Positions 7,758 through 16,117 of a stretch of 64,000 nucleotides of DNA are shown here, piece by piece. The DNA is taken from positions 124,001 through 188,000 of the forward strand of contig NZ_FRBY01000001.1 in NCBI RefSeq assembly GCF_900142735.1, written 5' to 3'. Under the pieces are notes generated by a model. It did not search any database and was not told where the DNA came from. It saw only the letters and a list, made by a program, of their open reading frames with translations. How positions within the stretch are numbered: the stretch's first letter is position 1; each line of letters starts with the position of its first letter. This stretch comes from Flavobacterium saccharophilum (GTDB lineage Bacteria; Bacteroidota; Bacteroidia; Flavobacteriales; Flavobacteriaceae). Position numbers and translations under genes: made by a program.

Positions 7758-8120
7758 TTTGTCGAGTTTCTTGCGGAGATTTGCTTCGCCAGTCGCTATC
7801 GCTCGAGTCTCCTTCGTCGAAATGACAATATTGTGGCAACTTTGTCGAGTTTCTAGTGTGATCCTTCCTTCGTCAGGATGACAAGATTGTGGTAACTTTG
7901 TCGAGCTACTTGCGGGGATTTCTCCTTCGTCGAAATGACAATATTGTGGCAACTTTGTAGAGTTTCTAGTGTAGTCCTTCCTTCGTCAGGATGACAATAT
8001 TGTGGTTACTTTGTCGAGCTACTTGCGGGGATTTCTCCTTCGTCGAAATGACAAGATTGCGGCAACTTTGTCGAACTTCTAGTGCGATCCTTCCTTCATC
8101 AGGATGACAATATTGTGGTA
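7758..8120. repeat. Tandem array of two alternating 56/57-bp units (FDEGE/STKE-type repeat)
   Basis: Units begin with TTTGTCGAG or a one-base variant at 7758, 7841, 7897, 7954, 8010 and 8067. Type A contains CTTGCGGGGATTTCTCC then TTCGTCGAAATGACA; type B contains TTCTAGTGTGATCC then TTCCTTCGTCAGGATGACA. The order is A-B-A-B-A-B. The first A unit is longer (83 bp) because a TTCGCC...CGCTCGAG segment is inserted. Short frames read through the array are artefacts. Related single copies lie at 52553-52654 and 54835-54947. Confidence 0.85.
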
Positions 8121-8221
8121 GAATTTTGCAGCTTTGCGACCTCACCGACAAAGAAACTTCGCGCTCTTTGCGTAATCCCTTAGCGAACTTTGCGGTTAAA
8201 AAAACGCCCGCAATAAAAACC

Positions 8222-9178
8222 CTACTTAATCAAAAACCCCAATCGAATCGATCCATAAAAATAACCTGAATTCGTATTCGTTTCAGGATCTTTCAATTCA
8301 CGGCCTCGGTAAAGAAAAGAATACGAAATATTGAAATTGTTGTGGCGGTATTTCAAACCAAACTCGGCGTTGAAACGAAGCGGTTCCAACTCAAAAGTCA
8401 CCGGACTGGTGTCGCTGAACATACTACCTTCAATAGTAGCGTCGTAAAATTGGTAATTAACGCTTGGCATCGCATAAAAGTAAAATTCACTCACATCAAA
8501 CTGCGGTTGAGCACTCACAGAAGCATCGTGCAAATTAGAATCGTAAACAGGAAGTAATTTCTTGAAACCTATTCGGGTTAAAAAACCTGTAGAAACACCA
8601 TCAAAAATAGTCCCCAAATTGGCTTCTGACTGAAAATGAAGATCTACAAAATCGTTGTGTTTACCTGGGAATAATTTCTTCGAATACATGACATGTGCCT
8701 GTACGGCAAGTGCATTATGAAGCTGGTTTTCCCAGCCATATACTTTTTTATAACCAATAACGTGATGAAAACTTTCCTGTGTTTCGCGGCCAAAAGCATT
8801 CGGCCCCATATAACCCAATTGAAAATCAGTCTTTAAAACGGATTCGCTTTGGTAGAAAAAGCTACGACCGGCTTCAGCAAAAAGATAGCCTGTAAAAGGA
8901 CGGTCATTTTTTAAAACGGCTTCTTTATTAATAAATCTGGGATTATAGATGTATTGGCCCAAACGAAATTCGGTAATTTTTTTATTGATTTTTTCGTTTT
9001 CGTTTTTGGATAGGTATCTGAAAAAAAGTTCTAAACCGTTTGTATAATACATATCGTTTTTAGACGATGTATATAAATCATTGTCGGTAATAAAACCAAA
9101 TTCTTTTGTTTTTGACTGGCCAACACCCAAAGCTGTGGTTAAAAGAAAGATTGCCAATAAGACTTTTTTACTTCGCAT
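8222..9178 (-). CDS. LpxR-family lipid A 3'-O-deacylase-like outer membrane protein
   Basis: This 318-residue protein has a cleavable signal peptide (MRSKKVLLAIFLLTTALGVGQSK) and then FGFITDNDLY and a DMYYTNGLEL segment, the pattern of the LpxR family (DUF2219). In LpxR an N-terminal Asn-Asp pair and a Thr on the next strand form the calcium-bound active site. The later sequence alternates in the manner of an outer membrane beta-barrel and ends in an aromatic-rich strand. Known members remove the 3' acyloxyacyl group of lipid A. The start overlaps the end of mtgA by 11 bases, so the two are probably translated together. In Bacteroidota the true substrate is not established. Confidence 0.75.
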   Translation of the reverse strand: MRSKKVLLAIFLLTTALGVGQSKTKEFGFITDNDLYTSSKNDMYYTNGLELFFRYLSKNENEKINKKITEFRLGQYIYNPRFINKEAVLKNDRPFTGYLFAEAGRSFFYQSESVLKTDFQLGYMGPNAFGRETQESFHHVIGYKKVYGWENQLHNALAVQAHVMYSKKLFPGKHNDFVDLHFQSEANLGTIFDGVSTGFLTRIGFKKLLPVYDSNLHDASVSAQPQFDVSEFYFYAMPSVNYQFYDATIEGSMFSDTSPVTFELEPLRFNAEFGLKYRHNNFNISYSFLYRGRELKDPETNTNSGYFYGSIRLGFLIK

Positions 9179-9941
9179 TATAATTTATTTTTCCAACGGC
9201 ACGCATTTCACGAACAATTCTTTCTTTACGTCGGTTGATATAACTTGAAGATCCTGTGGCTTTAAATTTTCTTGGATTGGGTAGTATTGCGGCAATTCCG
9301 GCGGCCTGCATTTGTGTTAAGCTCGAAGCGTCACGACGGTACCAATGTTCTGTTGCAGCATAAGCACCGTAAACACCATCACCCATTTCGATACTATTCA
9401 GATATACTTCCATGATACGCTCTTTGCCCCAGATAATCTCAATTAAAACAGTAAAATACGCTTCTAAACCTTTTCGGAAATAACTTTTTCCCTGCCATAA
9501 AAACACATTTTTGGCAGTTTGCTGTGAGATTGTGCTTCCGCCACGAATTCGGCGTCCGCGTTCGTTGCTTTTATAGGCTTTTTGAAGCGCTTTGAAATCG
9601 AAACCATTGTGATATAAAAAAGTTCCATCTTCACTGGCAATCACCGCTTTCTGTAAATTCATCGAAATTTTATCAATTGGTTCCCAATCATGATCAAAAT
9701 AAACTTCTTTGCCAGCCATTTTATTTTCGATAGCACGAATCAGCATTAAAGGTGTAAACGGTACAGGCACATATTTAAAAAATATAACGGATCCGATCGA
9801 AAGTCCGAAAAACCATAAAAACAATTTAATAAAAAACCATTTTACTTTCTCACCAAACGTGCGATTGGTTTTCTTTTTCGCGGCTGGTTTTGTTTTGCTT
9901 GCGGCTGGTTTTTTTGGTGCTGGTTTCTTGGTTGCTGCCAT
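9168..9941 (-). CDS. mtgA: Monofunctional biosynthetic peptidoglycan transglycosylase
   Basis: A family 51 glycosyltransferase of 257 residues that polymerises lipid II into glycan strands at the outer face of the inner membrane. A Lys/Ala/Pro-rich cytoplasmic tail (1-30) leads to a membrane span (about 36-56). The catalytic Glu is E104 in IASEDGTFLYHNGFD, and GGSTISQQ (134-141) carries the second conserved motif, followed by KEYL-like WGKERIMEVYLN. I chose the ATG at 9941 because it overlaps the stop of the upstream FAD gene as TAATG; a start at 10016 would add 25 Arg/Asn-rich residues coded entirely inside that gene. No transpeptidase domain is present. Confidence 0.88.
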   Translation of the reverse strand: MAATKKPAPKKPAASKTKPAAKKKTNRTFGEKVKWFFIKLFLWFFGLSIGSVIFFKYVPVPFTPLMLIRAIENKMAGKEVYFDHDWEPIDKISMNLQKAVIASEDGTFLYHNGFDFKALQKAYKSNERGRRIRGGSTISQQTAKNVFLWQGKSYFRKGLEAYFTVLIEIIWGKERIMEVYLNSIEMGDGVYGAYAATEHWYRRDASSLTQMQAAGIAAILPNPRKFKATGSSSYINRRKERIVREMRAVGKINYNAK

Positions 9942-11053
9942 TATATTAAATCTGCTAATTCTGTTCCTATTAAACTGCCTATTGCGACGCCCATTCCGCC
10001 TAAACGCACTCCACAAAACACGTTTTCAGACAGTTGAGACACAACAGGATTTTTGCTATTTCCTATTCCCATGATTCCGCTCCAACGGTGCGCAATCTGG
10101 AATTCCTGATTCGGTAAAATTACATTTTTCAGCAAATCTTCCAACTTATTTTGCACAATTTTGGTTTGGCCAAATTCGGTGGTATTTTCTGTTTCAAAAT
10201 CTAAGTTTCGCCCACCGCCCAATAAAATTCGGTCGCCGATATTTCTGAAATAATAATAGCCCCGATCCAAATGGAAAGTGCCTCTTATATCTAAATTCGG
10301 AATTGGTTCCGTTATCAAAACCTGAGCTCTTGCGGGTTGCACTGCTCCTTTTGTTAACGTATTGGCGAAGCCATTTGTTGCGAACAATATTTTTTTGGAT
10401 GGAAAAGTAAAATCACTCAACGCGATTTCAACGTGATTTCCTAAATCGGCATAAGCTGTTACAGTTTGTTGATTCAAAATCAAAATATCCGCAGCAACAG
10501 CTTGTTTCAGCAATTCCTGCATCATATTTCCGGTATCGATCTGCGCTTCAAACGGATTAAAAATTAAATATTCCTGAATGTTTTCAAAACCAAATCGGTC
10601 AATTTCTTTGGTAAAAACATCGGCCTTAAAAAGTGGTTTTAAAATTTCATTGATAAAAGGCAATCGCGATACACATTCGTTGAAACCTCTTTCATCTTCT
10701 TTCAAAAACAATTCATATCCGCCATGAGGTTTAAAATCTATTGCAGCATCTCCCAATCTTTTTCGGAGTAACTGTAAACCTTGCCAACGTTTCTCAATCA
10801 ACGCAATCACATCTTCTTCTGTATGTGTTTTGAGATCTTCCATAATTTCAGAAATACTCCCAAAACAGGCAAAACCCGCATTTTTGGTACTAGCTCCCTG
10901 TGGTAACATTCCTTTTTCTAAAACCAGAATTTTCGCCGTTGGAAATCTTTCGCGCAAGCGCAATGCGGCGTGCAAACCTACAATGCCACTTCCTACAATA
11001 GTATAATCAACATTCGTGAACCAATTTTTAAGTTCCCAATAACTTAATTCCAT
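9941..11053 (-). CDS. FAD-dependent oxidoreductase, DAO family
   Basis: The 370-residue protein begins with a dinucleotide-binding fold: DYTIVGSGIVGLHAALRL has the GxGxxG signature at about residues 22-27, and an acidic residue ends the second strand (LVLEKG). A C-terminal GVRLGGMGVAIGS segment fits the second FAD contact. The family (D-amino-acid oxidase/glycine oxidase-like) oxidises amines or amino acids, but the substrate cannot be named. It is the first gene of a tightly overlapping operon with mtgA and the LpxR-like gene; a direct functional link is not obvious. No signal peptide is seen. Confidence 0.78.
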   Translation of the reverse strand: MELSYWELKNWFTNVDYTIVGSGIVGLHAALRLRERFPTAKILVLEKGMLPQGASTKNAGFACFGSISEIMEDLKTHTEEDVIALIEKRWQGLQLLRKRLGDAAIDFKPHGGYELFLKEDERGFNECVSRLPFINEILKPLFKADVFTKEIDRFGFENIQEYLIFNPFEAQIDTGNMMQELLKQAVAADILILNQQTVTAYADLGNHVEIALSDFTFPSKKILFATNGFANTLTKGAVQPARAQVLITEPIPNLDIRGTFHLDRGYYYFRNIGDRILLGGGRNLDFETENTTEFGQTKIVQNKLEDLLKNVILPNQEFQIAHRWSGIMGIGNSKNPVVSQLSENVFCGVRLGGMGVAIGSLIGTELADLI

Positions 11054-11506
11054 CTTTGACTTAAATTAAATTCCAATCTTTTAAATTCCAAATTCCAATT
11101 TAGGAAATAAATTTAAAACTTTACTTTCGATCGCCACGAATTCACGAATTTTCTTTTCAAAGATTATCAATATTTGTCTCTCACAGATTTACAGATTTGT
11201 TTCACGCAGATTCAAAAAGATTTAGGCAGATTTTATTTGATTTAATAAAAAATCTGTGTGAATCTGCTCAAATCTTTTTGAATCTGCGTGAAAAAAAATT
11301 CTGAATTGGTTCGCCTGTTCGCTATCGCTCGAGCCGTGGCGGAAAAAAATTTAGTATAAGCTTTGGGATTTTTTGGATTTGGAATTAAATTATTTGGAAT
11401 TTATCATGGTCCAGATTGGAATTTGGAATTTATTTTTTGGGATTTATTTTAAATTATTGGAATTTAAATGTTGTATTTTTAGCCCCACGAATATTAGAAT
11501 TTTATT
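11054..11506. other. Gene-free spacer with a perfect 24-bp inverted repeat
   Basis: Bases 11200-11223 and 11270-11293 are perfect inverted copies (arm core CACGCAGATTCAAAAAG) with further pairing inside, forming a long extragenic palindrome. On either side are short AAATTCCAA / TTGGAATTT repeats (about 11066-11105 and 11375-11468). A TTCGCC...CGCTCGAG segment lies at 11310-11333. The spacer separates divergent transcription units, so promoters for the FAD operon and the S9 peptidase gene must lie in it. TATTTTTAG at about 11473 is a weak -7 candidate for the latter. Confidence 0.6.
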
Positions 11507-13408
11507 ATGAAAAAAGTATTATTTACAACCTTAATAATGATGAGTTTAAACGCTATCGGACAGAATGTGATGTCACCAGAATTGTTATGGAAATTAGGAA
11601 GAGTGACTGCACTTGGACTTTCAAAAGATGAAAAAAATGTTGTTTTCAAAGTTTCTACTCCTTCGGTAGAAGAAAACAAATCGTCTTCAAAATTTTACAT
11701 CCTGCCAGTAAGTGGCGGAACTGCAACTGAAATTAAAGATACTAAAGATGTTTTGGCGGATAAAAATGTTTCGCCTGACGGAAAATTTTTAGTGTACAAT
11801 GAAGAAGTGAAATTGGAAAAGGTTTTAGGAAAAGATTTTTATCCAAGCCTTACAAAATCAGACGCTCAAATTTATGATGGTTTGGATTACCGTCATTGGG
11901 ATACCTGGAACGAAGGGAAATTCAACCACGTTTTTTATAAAGAAAACAAAGAAGGTGCTGCCGGAATTGACATCTTAAAAGGGGAGAATTTTGATTCTCC
12001 ACAAAAACCTTTTGGTGGCGACGAAGATTATATCTGGTCTCCTGATGGAAAAAGCATTTTATACGTTTGCAAGAAAAAAGCAGGAACTGATTATGCTATT
12101 TCTACCAACACCAATATTTATGAGTACAATTTAGAAACTCAAAAAACAACCAACAGAACTGAAGATAATTTAGGTTACGATACCGCTCCACAGTTTTCTC
12201 CAACAGGAAATTTAACCTGGCTGCAAATGAAACGTGATGGTTACGAAGCGGACAAAAATGATATTATTGTTGAGTTTAAAGGAATCAAAACCAACTTAAC
12301 TGCTAATTGGGACGGAACTGTAGATAATTTTATCTGGAGTAAAGACGGTAAAAACGTTTATTTTGTGGCGCCAGTTGACGGTACAAAACAACTTTTTGTA
12401 GTGAACTTTCCGGGATTGACCAAAATGGCAATTCAAGTTCGTCAAATTACAAAAGGCGATTTTGATGTTAATGATTTAGTTGGTTTCGCGGGAGATGATA
12501 TCATCGTAACCAGAAATGACATGAATCATGCTCCGGAGATTTATTCTTTTAATTTGAAGAAAAACACCTGGAAACAACTTTCAAATGTAAATACAGATAC
12601 GTATAAAACATTAGCATTAAGCAAAACAGAAAAACGTTATGTTACGACAACTGACGGTAAAAAAATGTTGGTTTGGGTAATTTTACCTCCAAATTTTGAT
12701 GCTACAAAAAAATACCCAACGTTGTTATTCTGCCAAGGAGGACCACAATCTGCGTTGACACAATCGTATTCTTTCCGTTGGAATTTCTCTTTAATGGCTG
12801 CTAAAGGTTATGTAGTGGTAGCGCCAAACCGTCGCGGTATGCCAGGTCACGGAGTGGAGTGGAATGAGAAAATCAGTAAAGACTGGGGCGGACAAGTTAT
12901 GGACGATTACCTTTCTGCTATTGATGATGTTGCCAAAGAAAGCTACGTTGACAAAAGCCGTTTAGGTTGCGTTGGTGCAAGTTACGGAGGATATTCCGTA
13001 TTTTATTTAGCCGGAATCCACAACAACCGTTTCAAAACTTTTATCGCACACGATGGTGTTTTCAATACCGTAAGTATGTTAGGAACAACTGAAGAAGTTT
13101 TCTTTAACAACTGGGATTTTGGTGGCGCTTATTGGGAAAAAGACAATGCTGTTGCTCAAAAAGCGTATACAACATTTAACCCTGCAACTATGGTTGAGAA
13201 GTGGAACAAACCAATCTTAATCTTCCAGGGAGGAAAAGATTTCCGTGTGCCAATCGGACAGGGACAAGAAGCTTTTCAGGCAGCTCAGTTAAGAGGTCTT
13301 AAAAGTAGATTTGTTTATTTCCCGGATGAAAATCACTGGGTTTTAAAACCGCAAAATGCTCAGGTTTGGCAAGGTGAATTTTTCAAATGGTTGAACGAAA
13401 CACTATAA
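11507..13408 (+). CDS. Secreted S9-family prolyl oligopeptidase-like peptidase
   Basis: A 633-residue protein with a signal peptide (MKKVLFTTLIMMSLNAIGQ), so periplasmic or secreted. Residues about 25-370 have the repeated WSPDG/WSKDG pattern of a beta-propeller (for example at 177-181 and 277-281). Residues about 380-633 form the alpha/beta hydrolase domain with the nucleophile S492 in GASYGG, D578 in GGKDFRVP and H610 in DENHW. This is the arrangement of dipeptidyl-peptidase IV and acylaminoacyl peptidases of family S9, which release dipeptides or acyl-amino acids from short peptides. The exact subfamily is uncertain. A strong terminator follows. Confidence 0.88.
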   Translation: MKKVLFTTLIMMSLNAIGQNVMSPELLWKLGRVTALGLSKDEKNVVFKVSTPSVEENKSSSKFYILPVSGGTATEIKDTKDVLADKNVSPDGKFLVYNEEVKLEKVLGKDFYPSLTKSDAQIYDGLDYRHWDTWNEGKFNHVFYKENKEGAAGIDILKGENFDSPQKPFGGDEDYIWSPDGKSILYVCKKKAGTDYAISTNTNIYEYNLETQKTTNRTEDNLGYDTAPQFSPTGNLTWLQMKRDGYEADKNDIIVEFKGIKTNLTANWDGTVDNFIWSKDGKNVYFVAPVDGTKQLFVVNFPGLTKMAIQVRQITKGDFDVNDLVGFAGDDIIVTRNDMNHAPEIYSFNLKKNTWKQLSNVNTDTYKTLALSKTEKRYVTTTDGKKMLVWVILPPNFDATKKYPTLLFCQGGPQSALTQSYSFRWNFSLMAAKGYVVVAPNRRGMPGHGVEWNEKISKDWGGQVMDDYLSAIDDVAKESYVDKSRLGCVGASYGGYSVFYLAGIHNNRFKTFIAHDGVFNTVSMLGTTEEVFFNNWDFGGAYWEKDNAVAQKAYTTFNPATMVEKWNKPILIFQGGKDFRVPIGQGQEAFQAAQLRGLKSRFVYFPDENHWVLKPQNAQVWQGEFFKWLNETL

Positions 13409-13429
13409 GTTAAACCCACATAAATATTT

Positions 13430-13470
13430 AATAGCCGCAAATTGTTATATAATTTGCGGCTATTTTATTT
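13430..13470 (+). terminator. Intrinsic terminator of the S9 peptidase gene
   Basis: AATAGCCGCAAATT (13430-13443) pairs perfectly with AATTTGCGGCTATT (13451-13464) across a 7-base loop, followed by a T-rich tract. Confidence 0.85.
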
Positions 13471-13589
13471 TTCAGACCTTTGAATTATGTAACAGATTCA
13501 GCTTGATTCCCTTTTTAAAACAGTTTTTTTTGAATAAATTGCAGGGAATTCGAATTACAAAATACCCCCAATCCCAACAATAACAATCT

Positions 13590-16025
13590 ATGGAGAGTAA
13601 AAAAAGTTACACAGCTATCAAAGTGCTTTTCAGCTATGTTGCATTACTCGCTTTGGTTGTGACAGTGGGATGGTTTTTATATTCTGAAAACGTTGTTTAT
13701 AACAAACTGGAAGATAAAATTGCCTTCGAAAAAACCAAGATTTTAAGAGTCAGTAAATTATTTTCGAATGTCTATAAAACAGAGAGTTTGGCCCGAAAAA
13801 CAATTCAGACGAACTCTGAAAGTGACTTTAAAAGTTATCTGATCGAAACCGATTCTTTACGTTCCAGAATTGACACTTTAAAACAAATTGTTACTACACA
13901 ATATCAAAAAACATTATTGGACAGCGTCAACTATTATCTGTCTGAAAAAACCAAAAATATTCAGCAATTAAAGACCATAAAGAACAAAGCTGATGATGAA
14001 GTTTCGGTAAATTCTGCTATTGACGAAATTACCAAAATGGAGTTTAAATTGCGCAAATTAGAACTTCAGGACTTTAATAAAAATCCCAATCAATTAGGAA
14101 GTTACCAACGAAATGTACTTCAGAAATATGTCGACTACCTTAACCAGAATATTCCGGATGACAGCACCAATACGCTAAGCAAACAAGCTTCTGATTCTAT
14201 TTTGGCCAATTCAAAAAAACTTTTGAGCAATGTAAAACTAAAGGCAGAAAAGAAAAAAGAATCGCTAAATTTTCAGGAAAACAAATTACTGAAAAATGAA
14301 ATCGCCATCTCTGAACAACTTCGAAAAGTACTTCGAATTATTGAGCGGGAGATTATCATCAATTCCATAAAAAACAATTCCCTTAAAGAAAAATCCCTTA
14401 AAAAGGTCAATGAGATTGTTACGGCATCAGCCATTATTGGTTTGGTGTTGACGCTGTTTTTCTCGATTTTAATTGTGAGCGATTATTCAAAGTCGCAGGT
14501 TTATAAAAAACAGCTCGAAATTGCCAACTTCAAAACAAAAAACCTGCTTAAAAGCCGTGAACAATTGATCTCCACTGTAAGTCACGACTTGAAAACGCCT
14601 TTGAGTACGATTGTAGGTTATTCAGAACTTTTAGGCAATTCTGATGTGAATACGAAGCAATCGTATTTTATTAAAAATATCAAAAATTCATCGGAATATA
14701 TTACGCAATTGGTTCAGGATTTATTGGATTTTTCGAAGATTGAAGCCGGAAAAATCACAGTTGAAAAAGTTCCGTTTTCCTTACCTGAAGTTATTGATGA
14801 AGTAGCCAAAAGTATTCAGACCGTTTACAAGCAAAAAAGCATTGAACTGATTATTAATGTTGATGAAAAACTGAACAGTAAAATTGTTGGTGATCCGTTT
14901 CGTTTGAAACAAATCCTGAGTAATATTATAGGAAATGCTTATAAATTTACTGAAGAAGGCTTTATTAGAATCAGTGCTTTCCTGAGTGAAAATGATCAAT
15001 TTTTCACGATTACAATTGAAGATAGCGGAATTGGAATTGAGAAAGGAAATCAGAAATTAGTTTTTGAAGAATTTGCTCAGGCCAATGAAGGTATTGAAAA
15101 AAAATACGGCGGAACAGGTTTGGGATTATCTATCTGCCAGAAAATCATCTCGATTTTAGGCGGGACTTTAGCACTTGAAAGTACTTTTGGAAAAGGAAGT
15201 ACTTTTGAAATACAGCTCCCGTTGTTATTTGACACCAGTACAAATTTAGTTTCTGAAGAAAAAAAACCAATCGTTCGCAATACCAAAAAGCAAACTTTTA
15301 TTGTAATTGATGACGATATCAATCTCCTCAATTTAACGAGTGGTGTTTTAAGACAGGAAAATCATACGGTACTCTCTTTCAATAGTGCCATTAAAGCTTT
15401 GGAAGCACTTCAGAAAACCAATTTTGATTTTATCATTACCGATATCCAAATGCCGGAAATGGATGGCTTTATGTTTCTTCAAAAACTTAAAAACACTGTT
15501 ATTTACAAAAACCAACCGGTAATTGCCTTAACCGGAAGAACCGATTTGGATGCTTCGGTTTATGCAAAAGCTGGTTTTACAACTGTGGTAAAAAAACCAT
15601 ATTCGCCAAAAATATTGCTGGAAACCATACATCTTATTTTAGCAAACGACACTTTACCTGCGGTTGACATTAACGATAATGAACAAAAAGTTGCTACAAA
15701 ATCCTATTCGTTAGAAACTTTAAAGGAATTTTTAGGTAACGATGAGGAGGCTTTAAAAGAAGTTTTAAAATCATTTATAGAAAGTACCAATGAAAATTTG
15801 GCCCATTTAGAAATTGCCGTTACAGAAGAGAATGTTTCAGAAATAAATGCTATCGCGCATCGAATTGCACCAATGTTCAATCAAATTGAAGCTTATGAAA
15901 TTGGTGGCATTTTAAAAGTATTGGATAAAAATGATTTTGAAATTTCTGATTTGAAAGACATTTTCAAAGCTTTAAAAGCAAAAACTGATTCGCTTTTTAA
16001 AGCTTTACAAAAGGAGATTATCTAA
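13590..16025 (+). CDS. Hybrid sensor histidine kinase with receiver and HPt-like domains
   Basis: An 811-residue inner-membrane sensor. Spans at about 9-31 and 278-297 enclose a helical periplasmic domain of about 245 residues. The HisKA domain carries the phosphoacceptor H332 in VSHDLKTPLS. The ATPase domain shows the N box around NIIGNAYKF (445-453), G1 DSGIGIEKG (478-486) and G2 GTGLGLSI (508-515). A receiver follows with DDD at 574-576, phosphoacceptor D618 and K669. The C-terminal 110 residues resemble an HPt domain, with candidate H757 in AIAHRIAP. A complete His-Asp-His relay is thus encoded. The next gene, convergent, is a sigma-54-type response regulator and is the likely target. The stimulus is unknown. 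Confidence 0.9.
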   Translation: MESKKSYTAIKVLFSYVALLALVVTVGWFLYSENVVYNKLEDKIAFEKTKILRVSKLFSNVYKTESLARKTIQTNSESDFKSYLIETDSLRSRIDTLKQIVTTQYQKTLLDSVNYYLSEKTKNIQQLKTIKNKADDEVSVNSAIDEITKMEFKLRKLELQDFNKNPNQLGSYQRNVLQKYVDYLNQNIPDDSTNTLSKQASDSILANSKKLLSNVKLKAEKKKESLNFQENKLLKNEIAISEQLRKVLRIIEREIIINSIKNNSLKEKSLKKVNEIVTASAIIGLVLTLFFSILIVSDYSKSQVYKKQLEIANFKTKNLLKSREQLISTVSHDLKTPLSTIVGYSELLGNSDVNTKQSYFIKNIKNSSEYITQLVQDLLDFSKIEAGKITVEKVPFSLPEVIDEVAKSIQTVYKQKSIELIINVDEKLNSKIVGDPFRLKQILSNIIGNAYKFTEEGFIRISAFLSENDQFFTITIEDSGIGIEKGNQKLVFEEFAQANEGIEKKYGGTGLGLSICQKIISILGGTLALESTFGKGSTFEIQLPLLFDTSTNLVSEEKKPIVRNTKKQTFIVIDDDINLLNLTSGVLRQENHTVLSFNSAIKALEALQKTNFDFIITDIQMPEMDGFMFLQKLKNTVIYKNQPVIALTGRTDLDASVYAKAGFTTVVKKPYSPKILLETIHLILANDTLPAVDINDNEQKVATKSYSLETLKEFLGNDEEALKEVLKSFIESTNENLAHLEIAVTEENVSEINAIAHRIAPMFNQIEAYEIGGILKVLDKNDFEISDLKDIFKALKAKTDSLFKALQKEII

Positions 16026-16029
16026 AAAA

Positions 16030-16098
16030 TTTTACCGCAAATTTGCTTCGCCTATTCGCTAACGCTCGGGTCACAAATTTGCGAAATTTACGGTAAAA
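16030..16098. terminator. Inverted repeat between the convergent kinase and regulator genes
   Basis: TTTTACCGCAAATTT (16030-16044) and AAATTTACGGTAAAA (16084-16098) are inverted copies at 14 of 15 positions. The loop holds a TTCGCC...ACGCTCG repeat segment (16047-16068). It could act as a terminator for both strands, but it has the look of an extragenic repeat. Confidence 0.5.
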
Positions 16099-16117
16099 CT
16101 TCCATACTCGAGCAAGT

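Noticed and set aside
7758..8120. Possible CRISPR array
   Set aside because: The units follow one another without unique spacers and there are two alternating unit types; no cas genes are near.
7740..8151. Two open frames of 61 and 70 codons on the minus strand
   Set aside because: They are read through the 56/57-bp repeat array and repeat the same short peptides; not genes.
9942..10016. N-terminal extension of mtgA
   Set aside because: Lies within the FAD oxidoreductase gene; the ATG at 9941 overlaps that gene's stop as TAATG and gives the normal length.
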